Below, in pieces: positions 1 to 10,608 of a DNA stretch of 64,000 bases. The notes beneath the pieces were generated by a model. That model was not told where the DNA came from. It saw nothing but the letters and a program-made list of their open reading frames with translations, and did not search any database. Each line of letters begins with the position of its first letter. The first letter of the stretch is position 1. Position numbers and translations under genes: made by a program. The stretch is from Eutreptiella sp. 'Long Island Sound 2002' (lineage: Eukaryota > Euglenozoa > Euglenophyceae > Eutreptiales > Eutreptiaceae), in NCBI GenBank assembly GCA_964036045.1, contig OZ038378.1, forward strand, positions 159,720,576-159,784,575, in the 5' to 3' direction.

Positions 1-491
1 TCCCAATTTTCCCCAGCTTTCCCCACCTGTTTCCACTTGGTCCCACTTAGTCCCCGTTTTTCCCAGTTTTCCCCACCTGTTTCCACTTGGTCCCACTTAG
101 TCCCAATTTTCCCCAGGTTTCCCCACCTGTTTCCACTTGGTCCCACTTAGTCCCAATTTTTCCCAGGTTTCCCCACCTGTTTCCCCTTGGTCCCACTTGG
201 TCCCAATTGTTCCCAGTTTTCCCCACCTGTTTCCACTTGGTCCTACTTAGTCCCAATTTTCCCCCGCTTTCCCCACCTGTTTCCACTTGGTCCCACTTAG
301 TCCCAATTTCTCCCAATTTTCCCCACCCGTTTCCACTTGGTCCCACTTAGTCCCAATTTTTCCCAGGTTTCCCCACCTGTTTCCACCTGGTCCCACTTAG
401 TCCCAATTTTTCCCAGTTTTCCCCACCTGTTTCCACTTGGTCCAAGTTAGTCCCAATTTTCCCCAGTTTTCCCCACCTGTTTCCACTTGGT

Positions 492-524
492 CCCACTTAG
501 TCCCAATTTTTCCCAGTTTTCCCC
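492..524 (-). other. Representative G-quadruplex motif (one per consensus monomer)
   Basis: On the + strand the C-runs are 492-494, 502-504, 512-514 and 521-524, separated by 7, 7 and 6 bases. The minus strand therefore reads G4, 6-nt loop, G3, 7-nt loop, G3, 7-nt loop, G3, which fits the standard G3+N1-7 rule at its loop-length limit. The motif recurs with the 50-bp period throughout. It lies on the minus strand in segments I and III and on the plus strand in segment II. Folding is inferred, not shown. Confidence 0.8.
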
Positions 525-550
525 ACCTGTTTCCACTTGGTCCCACTTAG
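501..550 (+). repeat. Reference copy of the consensus 50-bp monomer
   Basis: This copy equals the consensus I read across the window. It divides into five 10-bp blocks that share the pattern YYCCANNTNN: 501-510 TCCCAATTTT, 511-520 TCCCAGTTTT, 521-530 CCCCACCTGT, 531-540 TTCCACTTGG, 541-550 TCCCACTTAG. Composition is 19 T, 19 C, 7 A and 5 G, with no CpG. The TAG at 548-550 is the recurrent + strand stop; many monomers carry TTGG there instead, which removes it and makes block 5 more like block 4. Confidence 0.95.
524..539. promoter_or_regulatory. Representative phased E-box pair (CACCTG and CACTTG)
   Basis: CACCTG at 524-529 and CACTTG at 534-539 are both CANNTG hexamers with a 10-bp spacing. 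Monomers ending TTGG instead of TTAG add a third CACTTG 10 bp further on. CACCTG, read CAGGTG on the other strand, is the core bound by ZEB and Snail family repressors in animals. The hexamers are plain in the sequence; protein binding is inference, and no promoter is implied. Confidence 0.45.
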
Positions 551-995
551 TCCCAATTTTACCCAGGTTTCCCCACCCGTTTCCACTTGGTCCCACTTAG
601 TCCCCGTTTTTCCCAGTTTTCCCCACCTGTTACCACTTGGTCCCACTTAGTCCCAATTTTTCCCAGTTTTCCCCACCTGTTTCCACTTGGTCCAACTTAG
701 TCCCAATTTTTCCCCGTTTTCCCCACCTGTTTCCACTTGGTCCAACTTAGTCCTAAATTTTCCCAGTTTTCCCCACCCGTTTCCACTTGGTCCAACTTAG
801 TCCCAATTTTTCCCCGTTTTCCCCACCTGTTTCCACTTGGTCCAACTTAGTCCTAAATTTTCCCAGTTTTCCCCACCTGTTTCCACTTGGTCCCACTTGT
901 CCCAATTTTTCCTAGTTTTCCCCCCCTGTTTCCACTTGGTCCAACTTAGTACCAATTTTTCCCAGTTTTGCCCACCTGTTTCCACTTGGTCCAAC

Positions 996-1891
996 TTAGG
1001 CCCAATTTTTCCCAGTTTTCCCCACCTGTTTCCACTTGGTCCAACTTAGTCCCAATTTTTCCAAGTTTTCCCCACCCGTTTCTACTTGGGCCCACTTAGT
1101 CCCAATTTTCCCAGTTTTCCCCACCTGTTTCCACTTGGTCCCACTTAGTCCCAATTTTCCCCAGTTTTCCCCACCTGTTTCCACTTGGTCCCGCTTAGAC
1201 CCAATTTTCCTCAGTTTTCCCCACCTGTTTCCACTTGGTCCCACTTAGTCCGAATTTTTCCCAGTTTTCCCACCTGTTTCCACTTGGTTCCACTTGGTCC
1301 CAATTTTTCCCAGTTTTCCCCACCTGTTTCCACTTGGTCCCACTTGGTCCCAATTGTCCCCAGCTTTCCCCACCTGTTTCCACTTGGTCCAACTTCGTCC
1401 CAATTTTTCCCAGTTTTCCCCACCTGTTTCCACTTGGTCCAACTTAGGCCCAATTTTTCCCAGTTTTCCCCACCTGTTTCCACTTGGTCCAACTTAGTCC
1501 CAATTTTTCCAAGTTTTCCCCACCCGTTTCTACTTGGGCCCACTTAGTCCCAATTTTCCCAGTTTTCCCCACCTGTTTCCACTTGGTCCCACTTAGTCCC
1601 AATTTTCCCCAGTTTTCCCCACCTGTTTCCACTTGGTCCCACTTAGACCCAATTTTCCTCAGTTTTCCCCACCTGTTTCCACTTGGTCCCACTTGGTCCC
1701 AATTTTTCTCAGTTTTCCCCACCTGTTTCCACTTGGTCCCACTTAGTCCCAATTTTTCCCAGTTTTCCCCACCTGTTTCCACTTGGTCCAACTTAGTCCC
1801 AATTTTTCCTCAGTTTTCCCCACATGTTTCCACTTGGTCCCACTTGGTCCCCATTTTCCCCAGTTTTCCCCACCTGTTTCCACTTGGTCCC
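996..1891 (+). repeat. Local tandem duplication, ~448-bp unit
   Basis: The run of monomers at 996-1443 is repeated from 1444 at an offset of 448 bp. It includes the distinctive TTTCTACTTGGGCCC monomer and the TTAGACCC monomer. The same pair recurs near 11628 and 13263. The unit is not a multiple of 50 because it contains shortened monomers. Confidence 0.75.
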
Positions 1892-4549
1892 ACTTACTCC
1901 CAATTTTCCCCAGCTTTCCCCACCTGTTTCCACTTGGTCCAACTTAGTCCCAATTTTCCCCAGTTTTCCCCATCTGTTTCCACTTGGTCCCACTTAGTCC
2001 CAATTTTTCCATTTTTCCCCACCTGTTTCCACTTGGTCCCACTTAGTCCCAATTTTTCCCAGTTTCCCCACCTGTTTCCACTTGGTCCGACTCGCTCCCA
2101 ATTTTCCCCAGTTTTCCCCATCTGTTTCCACTTGGTCCCACTTAGTCCCAATTTTTCCATTTTTCCCCACCTGTTTCCACTTGGTCCCACTTAGTCCCAA
2201 TTTTTCCCAGTTTTCCCCACATGTTTCCACTTGGTCCCACTTGGTCCCAATTTTCCTCAGTTTTCCCCACCTGTTTCCACTTGGTCCAACGTAGTCCCAA
2301 TTTTCCCCAGTTTTCCCCACATGTTCCCACTTGGTCCCACTTAGTCCCCATTTTCCCCAGTTTTCCCCATCTGTTTCCACTTGGTCCCACTTAGTCCCAA
2401 TTTTTCCCAGTTTTCCCCACCTGTTTCCAGTTGGTCCCACTTGGTCCCAATTTTCCCCAGCTTTCCCCACCTGTTTCCACTTGGTCCCACTTAGTCCCCG
2501 TTTTTCCCAGTTTTCCCCACCTGTTTCCACTTGGTCCCACTTAGTCCCAATTTTCCCCAGGTTTCCCCACCTGTTTCCACTTGGTCCCACTTAGTCCCAA
2601 TTTTTCCCAGGTTTCCCCACCTGTTTCCACTTGGTCCCACTTGGTCCCAATTTTCCCCCGCTTTCCCCACCTGTTTCCACTTGGTCCCACTTAGTCCCAA
2701 TTTCTCCCAATTTTCCCCACCCGTTTCCACTTGGTCCCACTTAGTCCCAATTTTTCCCAGGTTTCCCCACCTGTTTCCACCTGGTCCCACTTAGTCCCAA
2801 TTTTTCCCAGTTTTCCCCACCTGTTTCCACTTGGTCCAAGTTAGTCCCAATTTTCCCCAGTTTTCCCCACCTGTTTCCACTTGGTCCCACTTAGTCCCAA
2901 TTTTTCCCAGTTTTCCCCACCTGTTTCCACTTGGTCCCACTTAGTCCCAATTTTACCCAGGTTTCCCCACCCGTTTCCACTTGGTCCCACTTAGTCCCCG
3001 TTTTTCCCAGTTTTCCCCACCTGTTACCACTTGGTCCCACTTAGTCCCAATTTTTCCCAGTTTTCCCCACCTGTTTCCACTTGGTCCAACTTAGTCCCAA
3101 TTTTTCCCCGTTTTCCCCACCTGTTTCCACTTGGTCCAACTTAGTCCTAAATTTTCCCAGTTTTCCCCACCTGTTTCCACTTGGTCCAACTTAGTCCCAA
3201 TTTTTCCCCGTTTTCCCCACCTGTTTCCACTTGGTCCAACTTAGTCCTAAATTTTCCCAGTTTTCCCCACCTGTTTCCACTTGGTCCGACTCGCTCCCAA
3301 TTTTCCCCAGTTTTCCCCATCTGTTTCCACTTGGTCCCACTTAGTCCCAATTTTTCCCAGTTTTCCCCACATGTTTCCACTTGGTCCCACTTGGTCCCAA
3401 TTTTCCTCAGTTTTCCCCACCTGTTTCCACTTGGTCCAACGTAGTCCCAATTTTCCCCAGTTTTCCCCACATGTTCCCACTTGGTCCCACTTAGTCCCCA
3501 TTTTCCCCAGTTTTCCCCATCTGTTTCCACTTGGTCCCACTTAGTCCCAATTTTTCCCAGTTTTCCCCACCTGTTTCCAGTTGGTCCCACTTAGTCCCAA
3601 TTTCCCTAGTTTTCCCCACCTGTTTCCACTTGGTCCCACTTGGTCCCAATTTTTCCCAGTTTCCCCACCTATTTCCACTTGGTCCCACTCAGGCCCAATT
3701 TTTCCCAGTTTTCGCCACCTGTTTCCACTTGGTCCCACTTGGTCCCAATTTTTGCCAGCTTTCCCCACCTGTTTCCACTTGGTCCCACTTAGTCCCCGTT
3801 TTTCCCAGTTTTCCCCACCTGTTTCCACTTGGTCCCACTTAGTCCCAATTTTCCCCAGGTTTCCCCACCTGTTTCCACTTGGTCCCACTCAGTCCCAATT
3901 TTTCCCAGGTTTCCCCACCTGTTTCCACTTGGTCCCACTTGGTCCCAATTTTTCCCAGTTTTCCCCACCTGTTTCCACTTGGTCCTACTTAGTCCCAATT
4001 TTCCCCCGCTTTCCCCACCTGTTTCCACTTGGTCCCACTTAGTCCCAATTTCTCCCAATTTTCCCCACCCGTTTCCACTTGGTCCCACTTAGTCCCAATT
4101 TTTCCCAGGTTTCCCCACCTGTTTCCACTTGGTCCCACTTAGTCCCAATTTTTCCCAGTTTTCCCCACCTGTTTCCACTTGGTCCAAGTTAGTCCCAATT
4201 TTCCCCAGTTTTCCCCACCTGTTTCCACTTGGTCCCACTTAGTCCCAATTTTTCCTAGTTTTCCCCACCTGTTTCCACTTGGTCCCACTTAGTCCCAATT
4301 TTACCCAGGTTTCCCCACCCGTTTCCACTTGGTCCCACTTAGTCCCCGTTTTTCCCAGTTTTCCCCACCTGTTACCACTTGGTCCCACTTAGTCCCAATT
4401 TTTCCCAGTTTTCCCCACCTGTTTCCACTTGGTCCAACTTAGTCCCAATTTTTCCCCGTTTTCCCCACCTGTTTCCACTTGGTCCAACTTAGTCCTAAAT
4501 TTTCCCAGTTTTCCCCACCTGTTTCCACTTGGTCCAACTTAGTCCCAAT

Positions 4550-7500
4550 TTTTCCAAGTTTTCCCCACCCGTTTCCACTTGGTCCCACTTAGTCCCAATT
4601 TTTCCCAGTTTTCCCCACCTGTTTCCACTTGGTCCCACTTAGTCCCAATTTTACCCAGGTTTCCCCACCTGTTTCCACTTGGTCCCACTTGGTCCCAATT
4701 TTTCCCAGTTTTCCCCACCTGTTTCCACTTGGTCCCACTTAGTCCCAATTTTTCCCAAGTTTCCCCACCTGTTTCCACTTGGTCCCATTTGGTCCCCATT
4801 TTCCCCAGTTTTCCCCACCTGTTTCCACTTGGTCCCACTTAGTCCCAATTTTTCCCAGTTTTCCCCACCTGTTTCCACTTGGTCCCACTTAGGCCCAATT
4901 TTTCTCAGTTTTCCCCACCTGTTTCCACTTGGTCCCACTTAGTCCCAATTTTCCCCAGTTTTCCCCATCTGTTTCCACTTGGTCCAACTTAGTCCCAATT
5001 TTCACCAGTTTTCCCCATCTGTTTCCACTTGGTCCCACTTGGTCCCCATTTTCCCCAGTTTTCCCCACCTGTTTCCACTTGGTCCCACTTAGTCCCAATT
5101 TTTCCCGGCTTGCCCCACCTGTTTCCACTTGGTCCGACTCGGTCCCAATTTTCCCCAGTTTTCCCCATCTGTTTCCACTTGGTCCCACTTAGTCCCAACT
5201 TTTCCCAGTTTTCCGCACCTGTTTCCACTTGGTCCCACTTAGTCCCAATTTTTCCCAATTTTCCCCACATGTTTCCACTTGGTCCCACTTAGTCCCAATT
5301 TTTCCCCGTTTTCCCCATCTGTTTCCACTTGGTCCAACTTAGTCCCAATTTTTCCCAGTTCTCCCCATCTGTTTCCACTTGGTCCCACTTAGTCCCAATT
5401 TTTCCCAGCTTGCCCCACCTGTTTCCACTTGGTCCGACTCAGTCCCAATTTTCCCCAGTTTTCCCCATCTGTTTCCACTTGGTCCACCGTAGTCCCAATT
5501 TTTCCCAGTTTTCCCCACCTGTTTCGACTTGGTCCCACTTAGTCCCAATTTTTCCCAGCTTTCCCCACCTGTTTCCACGTGCTCCCACTTGGTCCCCATT
5601 TTCCCCAGTTTTCCCCATCTGTTTCCACTTGGTCCCATTTAGTCCCAATTTTTCCCAGTTTTCCCCACCTGTTTCCACTTGGTCCGACTCGGTCCCAATT
5701 TCCCCAGTTTTCCCCATCTGTTTCCACTTGGTCCAACGTAGTCCCAATTTTCCCCAGTTTTCCCCACCTGTTTCCACGTGGTCCCACTTAGTCCCAATTT
5801 TTCCCAGCTTTCCCCACCTGTTTCCACTTGGTCCCACTTAGTCTCAATTTTTCCCAGCTTTCCCCACCTGTTTCCACGTGGTCCCACTTAGTCCCCATTT
5901 TCCCCAGTTTTCCCCATCTGTTTCCACTTGGTCCCACTTAGTCCCAATTTTTCCCAGTTTTCCCCACCTGTTTCCACTTGGTCCCACTTGGTCCCAATTT
6001 TCCCCAGTTTTCCCCACCTGTTTCCACTTGGTCCCACTTGGTCCCAATTTTTCCCAGTTTTCCCCACCTGTTTCCACTTGGTCCCACTTAGGCCCAATTT
6101 TTCCCAGTTTTCCCCACCTGTTTCCACTTGGTCCCACTTGGTCCCAATTTTCGCCAGCTTTCCCCACCTGTTTCCACTTGGTCCAACTTAGTCCCAATTT
6201 TCCCCAGTTTTCCCCACCTGTTTCCACTTGGTCCCACTTAGTCCCAATGTTTCCCAGCTTTCCCCGCCTGTTTCCACTTGGTCCCACTTAGTCCCAATTT
6301 CTCCCAATTTTCTTCACCCGTTTCCACTTGGTCCCACTTAGTCCCCATTTTCCCCAGTTTTCCCCACCTGTTTCCACTTGGTCCCACTTGGTCCCAATTT
6401 TTCCCAGTTTTCCCCACCTGTTTCCACTTGGTCCCACTGGGTCCCAATTTCCCCCAGTTTTCCCCCCCTGTTTCCACTTGGTCCCACTTAGGCCCAATTT
6501 TTCCCAGTTTTCCCCACCTGTTTCCACTTGGTCCCACTTAGTCCCAATTTTTCCCAGCTTTCCCCACCTGTTTCCACGTGGTCCCACTTAGTCCCCATTT
6601 TCCCCAGTTTTCCCCATCGGTTTCCACTTGGTCCCACTTAGTCCCAACTTTTCCCAGTTTTCCCCACCTGTTTCCAGTTGGTCCCATTTGGTCCGAATTT
6701 TTCCCATTTTTCCCCACCTGTTTCCACTTGGTCCCAATCAGGCCCAATTTTTCCCGGTTTTCCCCACCTGTTTTCACTTGGTCCCACTTGGTCCCAATTT
6801 TCCCCAGCTTTCCCCACCTGTTTCCACTTGGTCCCACTTAGTCCCAATTTTCCCCAGTTTTCCCCACCTGTTTCCACTTGGTCCCACTTAGTCCCAATGT
6901 TTCCCAGCTTTCCCCACCTGTTTCCACTTGGTCCCACTTAGTCCCAATTTTCCCCAGTTTTCCCCACCTGTTTCCACTTGGTCCCACTTGGTCCCAATTT
7001 TTCCCAGTTTTCCCCACCTGTTTCCACTTGGTCCCACTTAGGCCCAATTTTTCCCAGTTTTCCCCACCTGTTTCCACTTGGTCCCACTTGGTCCCAATTT
7101 TCCCCAGCTTTCCCCACCTGTTTCCACTTGGTCCAACTTAGCCCCAATTTTCCCCAGTTTTCCCCACCTGTTTCAACTTGGTCCCACTTAGTCCCAATGT
7201 TTCCCAGCTTTCCCCACCTGTTTCCACTTGGTCCCACTTAGTCCCAATTTCTCCCAATTTTCTTCACCCGTTTCCACTTGGTCCCACTTAGTCCCCATTT
7301 TCCCCAGTTTTCCCCACCTGTTTCCACTTGGTCCCACTTGGTCCCAATTTTTCCCAGCTTTCCCCACCTGTTTCCACTTGGTCCCACTGGGTCCCAATTT
7401 CCCCCAGTTTTCCCCCCCTATTTCCACTTGGTCCCACTTGGTCCCAATTTTTCCCAGTTTTCCCCACCTGTTTCCACTTGGTCCCAATTAGGCCCAATTT

Positions 7501-7735
7501 TTCCCAGTTTTCCCCACCTGTTTCCACTTGGTCCCACTTAGTCCCAATTTTTCCCAGCTTTCCCCACTTGTTTCCACGTGGTCCCACTTGGTCCCAATTT
7601 TTCCCAGTTTTCCCCACCTGTTTCCACTTGGTCCCACTTAGGCCCAATTTTTCCCAGTTTTCCCCACCTGTTTCCACTTGGTCCCACTTGGTCCCAATTT
7701 TCCCCAGCTTGCCCCACCTGTTTCCACTTGGTCCA
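4550..7735 (+). repeat. Segmental block P, copy 1
   Basis: About 3.2 kb of variant-rich monomers shared with 20.4-23.72 kb. From about 4.9 to 6.5 kb the match runs at a constant offset of 16036 bp, then at 15986 bp up to about 7735, so one monomer differs. The CCCGGCTTGCC marker at 5104 corresponds to 21140. The 3.3-6.3 kb part also matches 15.2-18.3 kb at 11962 to 11988 bp. The 3' end of the match is near 7735 and 23720, where the two copies diverge. Confidence 0.8.
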
Positions 7736-10608
7736 ACTTAGTCCCAATTTTTCCCAGTTTTCCCCACCTGTTTCCACTTGGTCCCACTTAGTCCCAATTT
7801 TTCCCAGTTTTCCCACCTCTTTCCACCTGGTCCCACTTAGTCCCAATTTTTCCCAGTTTTCCCCACCTGTTTCCACTTGGCCCCACTTGGTCCCAATTTT
7901 CCCCATCTTTCCCCACCTGTTTCCACTTGGTCCAACTTAGTCCCAATTTTTCCCAGTTTTCCCCACCTGTTTCCACTTGGTCCAACTTAGTCCCAATTTT
8001 TCCCAGTTTTCCCCACCTGTTTCCACTTGGTCCCACTCAGTCCCAATTTTCCCCAGCTTTCCCCACCTGTTTCCACTTGGTCCCACTTAGTCCCAATTTT
8101 CCCCAGTTTTCCCCACCTGTTTCCACTTGGTCCCACTTAGTCCCAATTTTTCCCGGCTTGCCCCACCTGTTTCCACTTGGTCCCACTTGGTCCCAATTTT
8201 TCCCACTTTTCCCCACCTGTTTCCACTTCGCCCCACTTGATCCAAATTTTTCCCAGTTTTCCCCACCTGTTTGCACTTGGTCCCACTTGGTCCCAATTTT
8301 CCCCAGCTTTCCCCACCTGTTTCCACTTGGTCCAACTTAGTCCCAATTTTTCCCAGTTTTCCCCACCTGTTTCCACCTGGTCCAACATAGTCCCAATTTT
8401 CCCAAGTTTTCCCCACTCGTTTCCACTTGGTCCCACTTAGTCCCAATTTTTCCCAGTTTTCCCCACCTGTTTCCACTTGGTCCAACTTAGTCCCAATTCT
8501 TCCCAGGTTTCCCCACCTGTTTCCACTCGGTCCCACTTGGTCCCAATTTTTCCCACTTTTCCCCACCTGTTTCCACTTCGCCCCACTTAGTCCCAATTTT
8601 TCCCAATTTTCCCCACCTGTTTCCACTTGGTCCCACTTGGTCCCAATTTTCCCCAGCTTTCCCCACCTGTTTCCACTTGGTCCAACTCAGTCCCAATTTT
8701 TCCCAGTTTTCCCCACCTGTTTCCACTTGGTCCCACTTGGTCCCAATTTTCCCCAGCTTTCCCCACCTGTTTCCACTTGGTCCAACTTAGTCCCAATTTT
8801 TCCCAGTTTTCCCCACCTGTTTCCACTTGGTCCAACTTAGTCCCAATTTTTCCCAGTTTTCCCCACCTGTTTCCACTTGGTCCCACTCAGTCCCAATTTT
8901 TCCCAGTTTTCCCCACTTGTTTCCACTTGGTCCCACTTAGTCCCAATTTCTCCCAGTTTTCCCACATGTTTCCACCTGGTCCCACTTGGTCCCAATTTTT
9001 CCCAGTTTTTCCCACCTGTTTCCTCTTGGTCCCACTTGTCCCAATTTTTCCTAGTTTTCCCCCCCTGTTTCCACTTGGTTCCACTCAGTCCCAATTTTTC
9101 CCAGTTTTCCCCGCCTGTTTCCACTTGGTCCCACTTAGTCCCAATTTTCCCCAGTTTTCCCCACCTCTTTCCACTTGGTCCCACTTAGTCCCAATTTTTC
9201 CCAGTTTTCCCACCTCTTTCCACCTGGTCCCACTTGGTCCCAATTTTTCCCAGTTTTCGCCACCTGTTTCCACTTGGTCCCACTTGTCCCAATTTTTCCT
9301 AGTTTTCCCCCCCTGTTTCCACTTGGTCCAACTTAGTCCCAATTTTCCCCAGTTTTCCCCACCTATTTCCACTTGGTCCCACTTAGTCCCAATTTTTCCC
9401 AGTTTTACCCACCTCTTTCGACTTGGTCCCACTTTGTCCCAATTTTTCCTAGTTTGCCCCACCTGTTTCCACTTGGTCCCACATAGTCCCAATTTCCCCC
9501 AATTTTCCCCACCTGTTTCCACTTGGTCCAAGTTAGTCCCAATTTTTGCCAGTTTTCCCCACCTGTTTCAACTTGGTCCCACTTAGTCCCAATTTTTCCC
9601 AGTTTTCCCCACCTGTTTCAATTTGGTCCCACTTAGTCCCAGTTTTTCCCGGTTTTCCCCACCTGTTTACACTTGGTCCCACTTAGTCCCAATTTTCCCC
9701 AGTTTTCCCCACCTGTTTCCACTTGGTCCCACTTAGTCCCAATTTTTCCCAGTTTTCCCCACCTGTTTGCACTTGGTCCCACTTAGTCCCAATTTTTCCC
9801 AGGTTTCCCCACCTGTTTCCACTTGGTCCCACTTGGTCCAAATTTTTTCCTGTTTTCCCCACCTGTTTCCACTTGGTCCCACTTAGTCCCAATTTTTGCC
9901 AGTTATCCCCACGTGTTTCCACTTGGTCCCACTTAGTCCCAATTTTTCCCAGATTTCCCCACCTGTTTCCACTTCGTCCCACTTAGTCCCAATTTCTCCC
10001 AATTTTCCCCACCCGTTTCCACTTGGTCCCACTTAGTCCCAATTTTCCCCAGTTTTCCCCACCTGTTTCCACTTGGTCCCACTTAGTCCCAATTTTTCCC
10101 AGTTTTCCCCACCCGTTTCCACTTGGTCCCACTTAGTCCCAATTTCCCCCAATTTTCCCCACCTGTTTCCACTTGGTCCCACTTAGTCCCCGTTTTCCCC
10201 AGTTTTCCCCACCTATTTCCACTTGGTCCCACTTAGTCCCAATTTTTCCCAGTTTTCCCCACCTGTTTCCACTTGGTCCCACTTGGTCCCAATTTTTCCC
10301 AATTTTCTCCACCTGTTTCCACTTCGCCCCACTTAGTCCAAATTTTTCCTAGTTTTCCCCACCTGTTTCCACTTGGTCCCACTTGGTCCCAATTTTCCCC
10401 AGCTTTCCCCACCTGTTTCCACTTGGTCCAACTTAGTCCCAATTTTTCCCAGTTTTCCCCACCTGTTTCCACCTGGTACAACCTAGTCCCAATTTTTCCA
10501 AGTTTTCCCCACCCGTTTCCACTTGGTCCCACTTAGTCCCAATTTTTCCCAGTTTTCCCCACCTGTTTCCACTTGGTCCCACTTAGTCCCAATTTTTCCC
10601 AGTTTTCC
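7736..10608 (+). repeat. Satellite with weak higher-order structure
   Basis: Monomers here follow the consensus with many single-base variants. A similar run of monomers appears at 8137-8436 and 10233-10532, about 2.1 kb apart, but without the long near-identical copies seen elsewhere. It contains two 49-bp ACTTGTCCC monomers near 9035 and 9288. It also holds the longest apparent open frame of the window (8627-9586, 319 codons), which I treat as spurious. I see nothing but satellite here. Confidence 0.8.

Larger units (their letters stand above)
1..4550 (+). repeat. HOR domain with three copies of a ~0.8-kb block
   Basis: A block marked by a TCCCCG monomer, a TCCAAGTTAG monomer and a TCCTAAATTT monomer appears at about 1-850, 2445-3250 and 3743-4545. 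Anchors for TCCCCG are 51, 2495 and 3793; for TCCTAA they are 751, 3145 and 4493. Copy 2 lacks one 50-bp monomer relative to copies 1 and 3, since its offset drops from 2444 to 2394. A fourth, more damaged copy starts near 15706 (TCCCCG at 15756). Confidence 0.85.

Noticed and set aside
8627-9586. 319-codon open frame, and others of 236-287 codons (1484-2194, 19565-20428), as possible proline-rich proteins
   Set aside because: Start codon is TTG, the text is satellite translation with a 50-residue period, similar frames occur on both strands, and no signal peptide, domain or promoter is visible.
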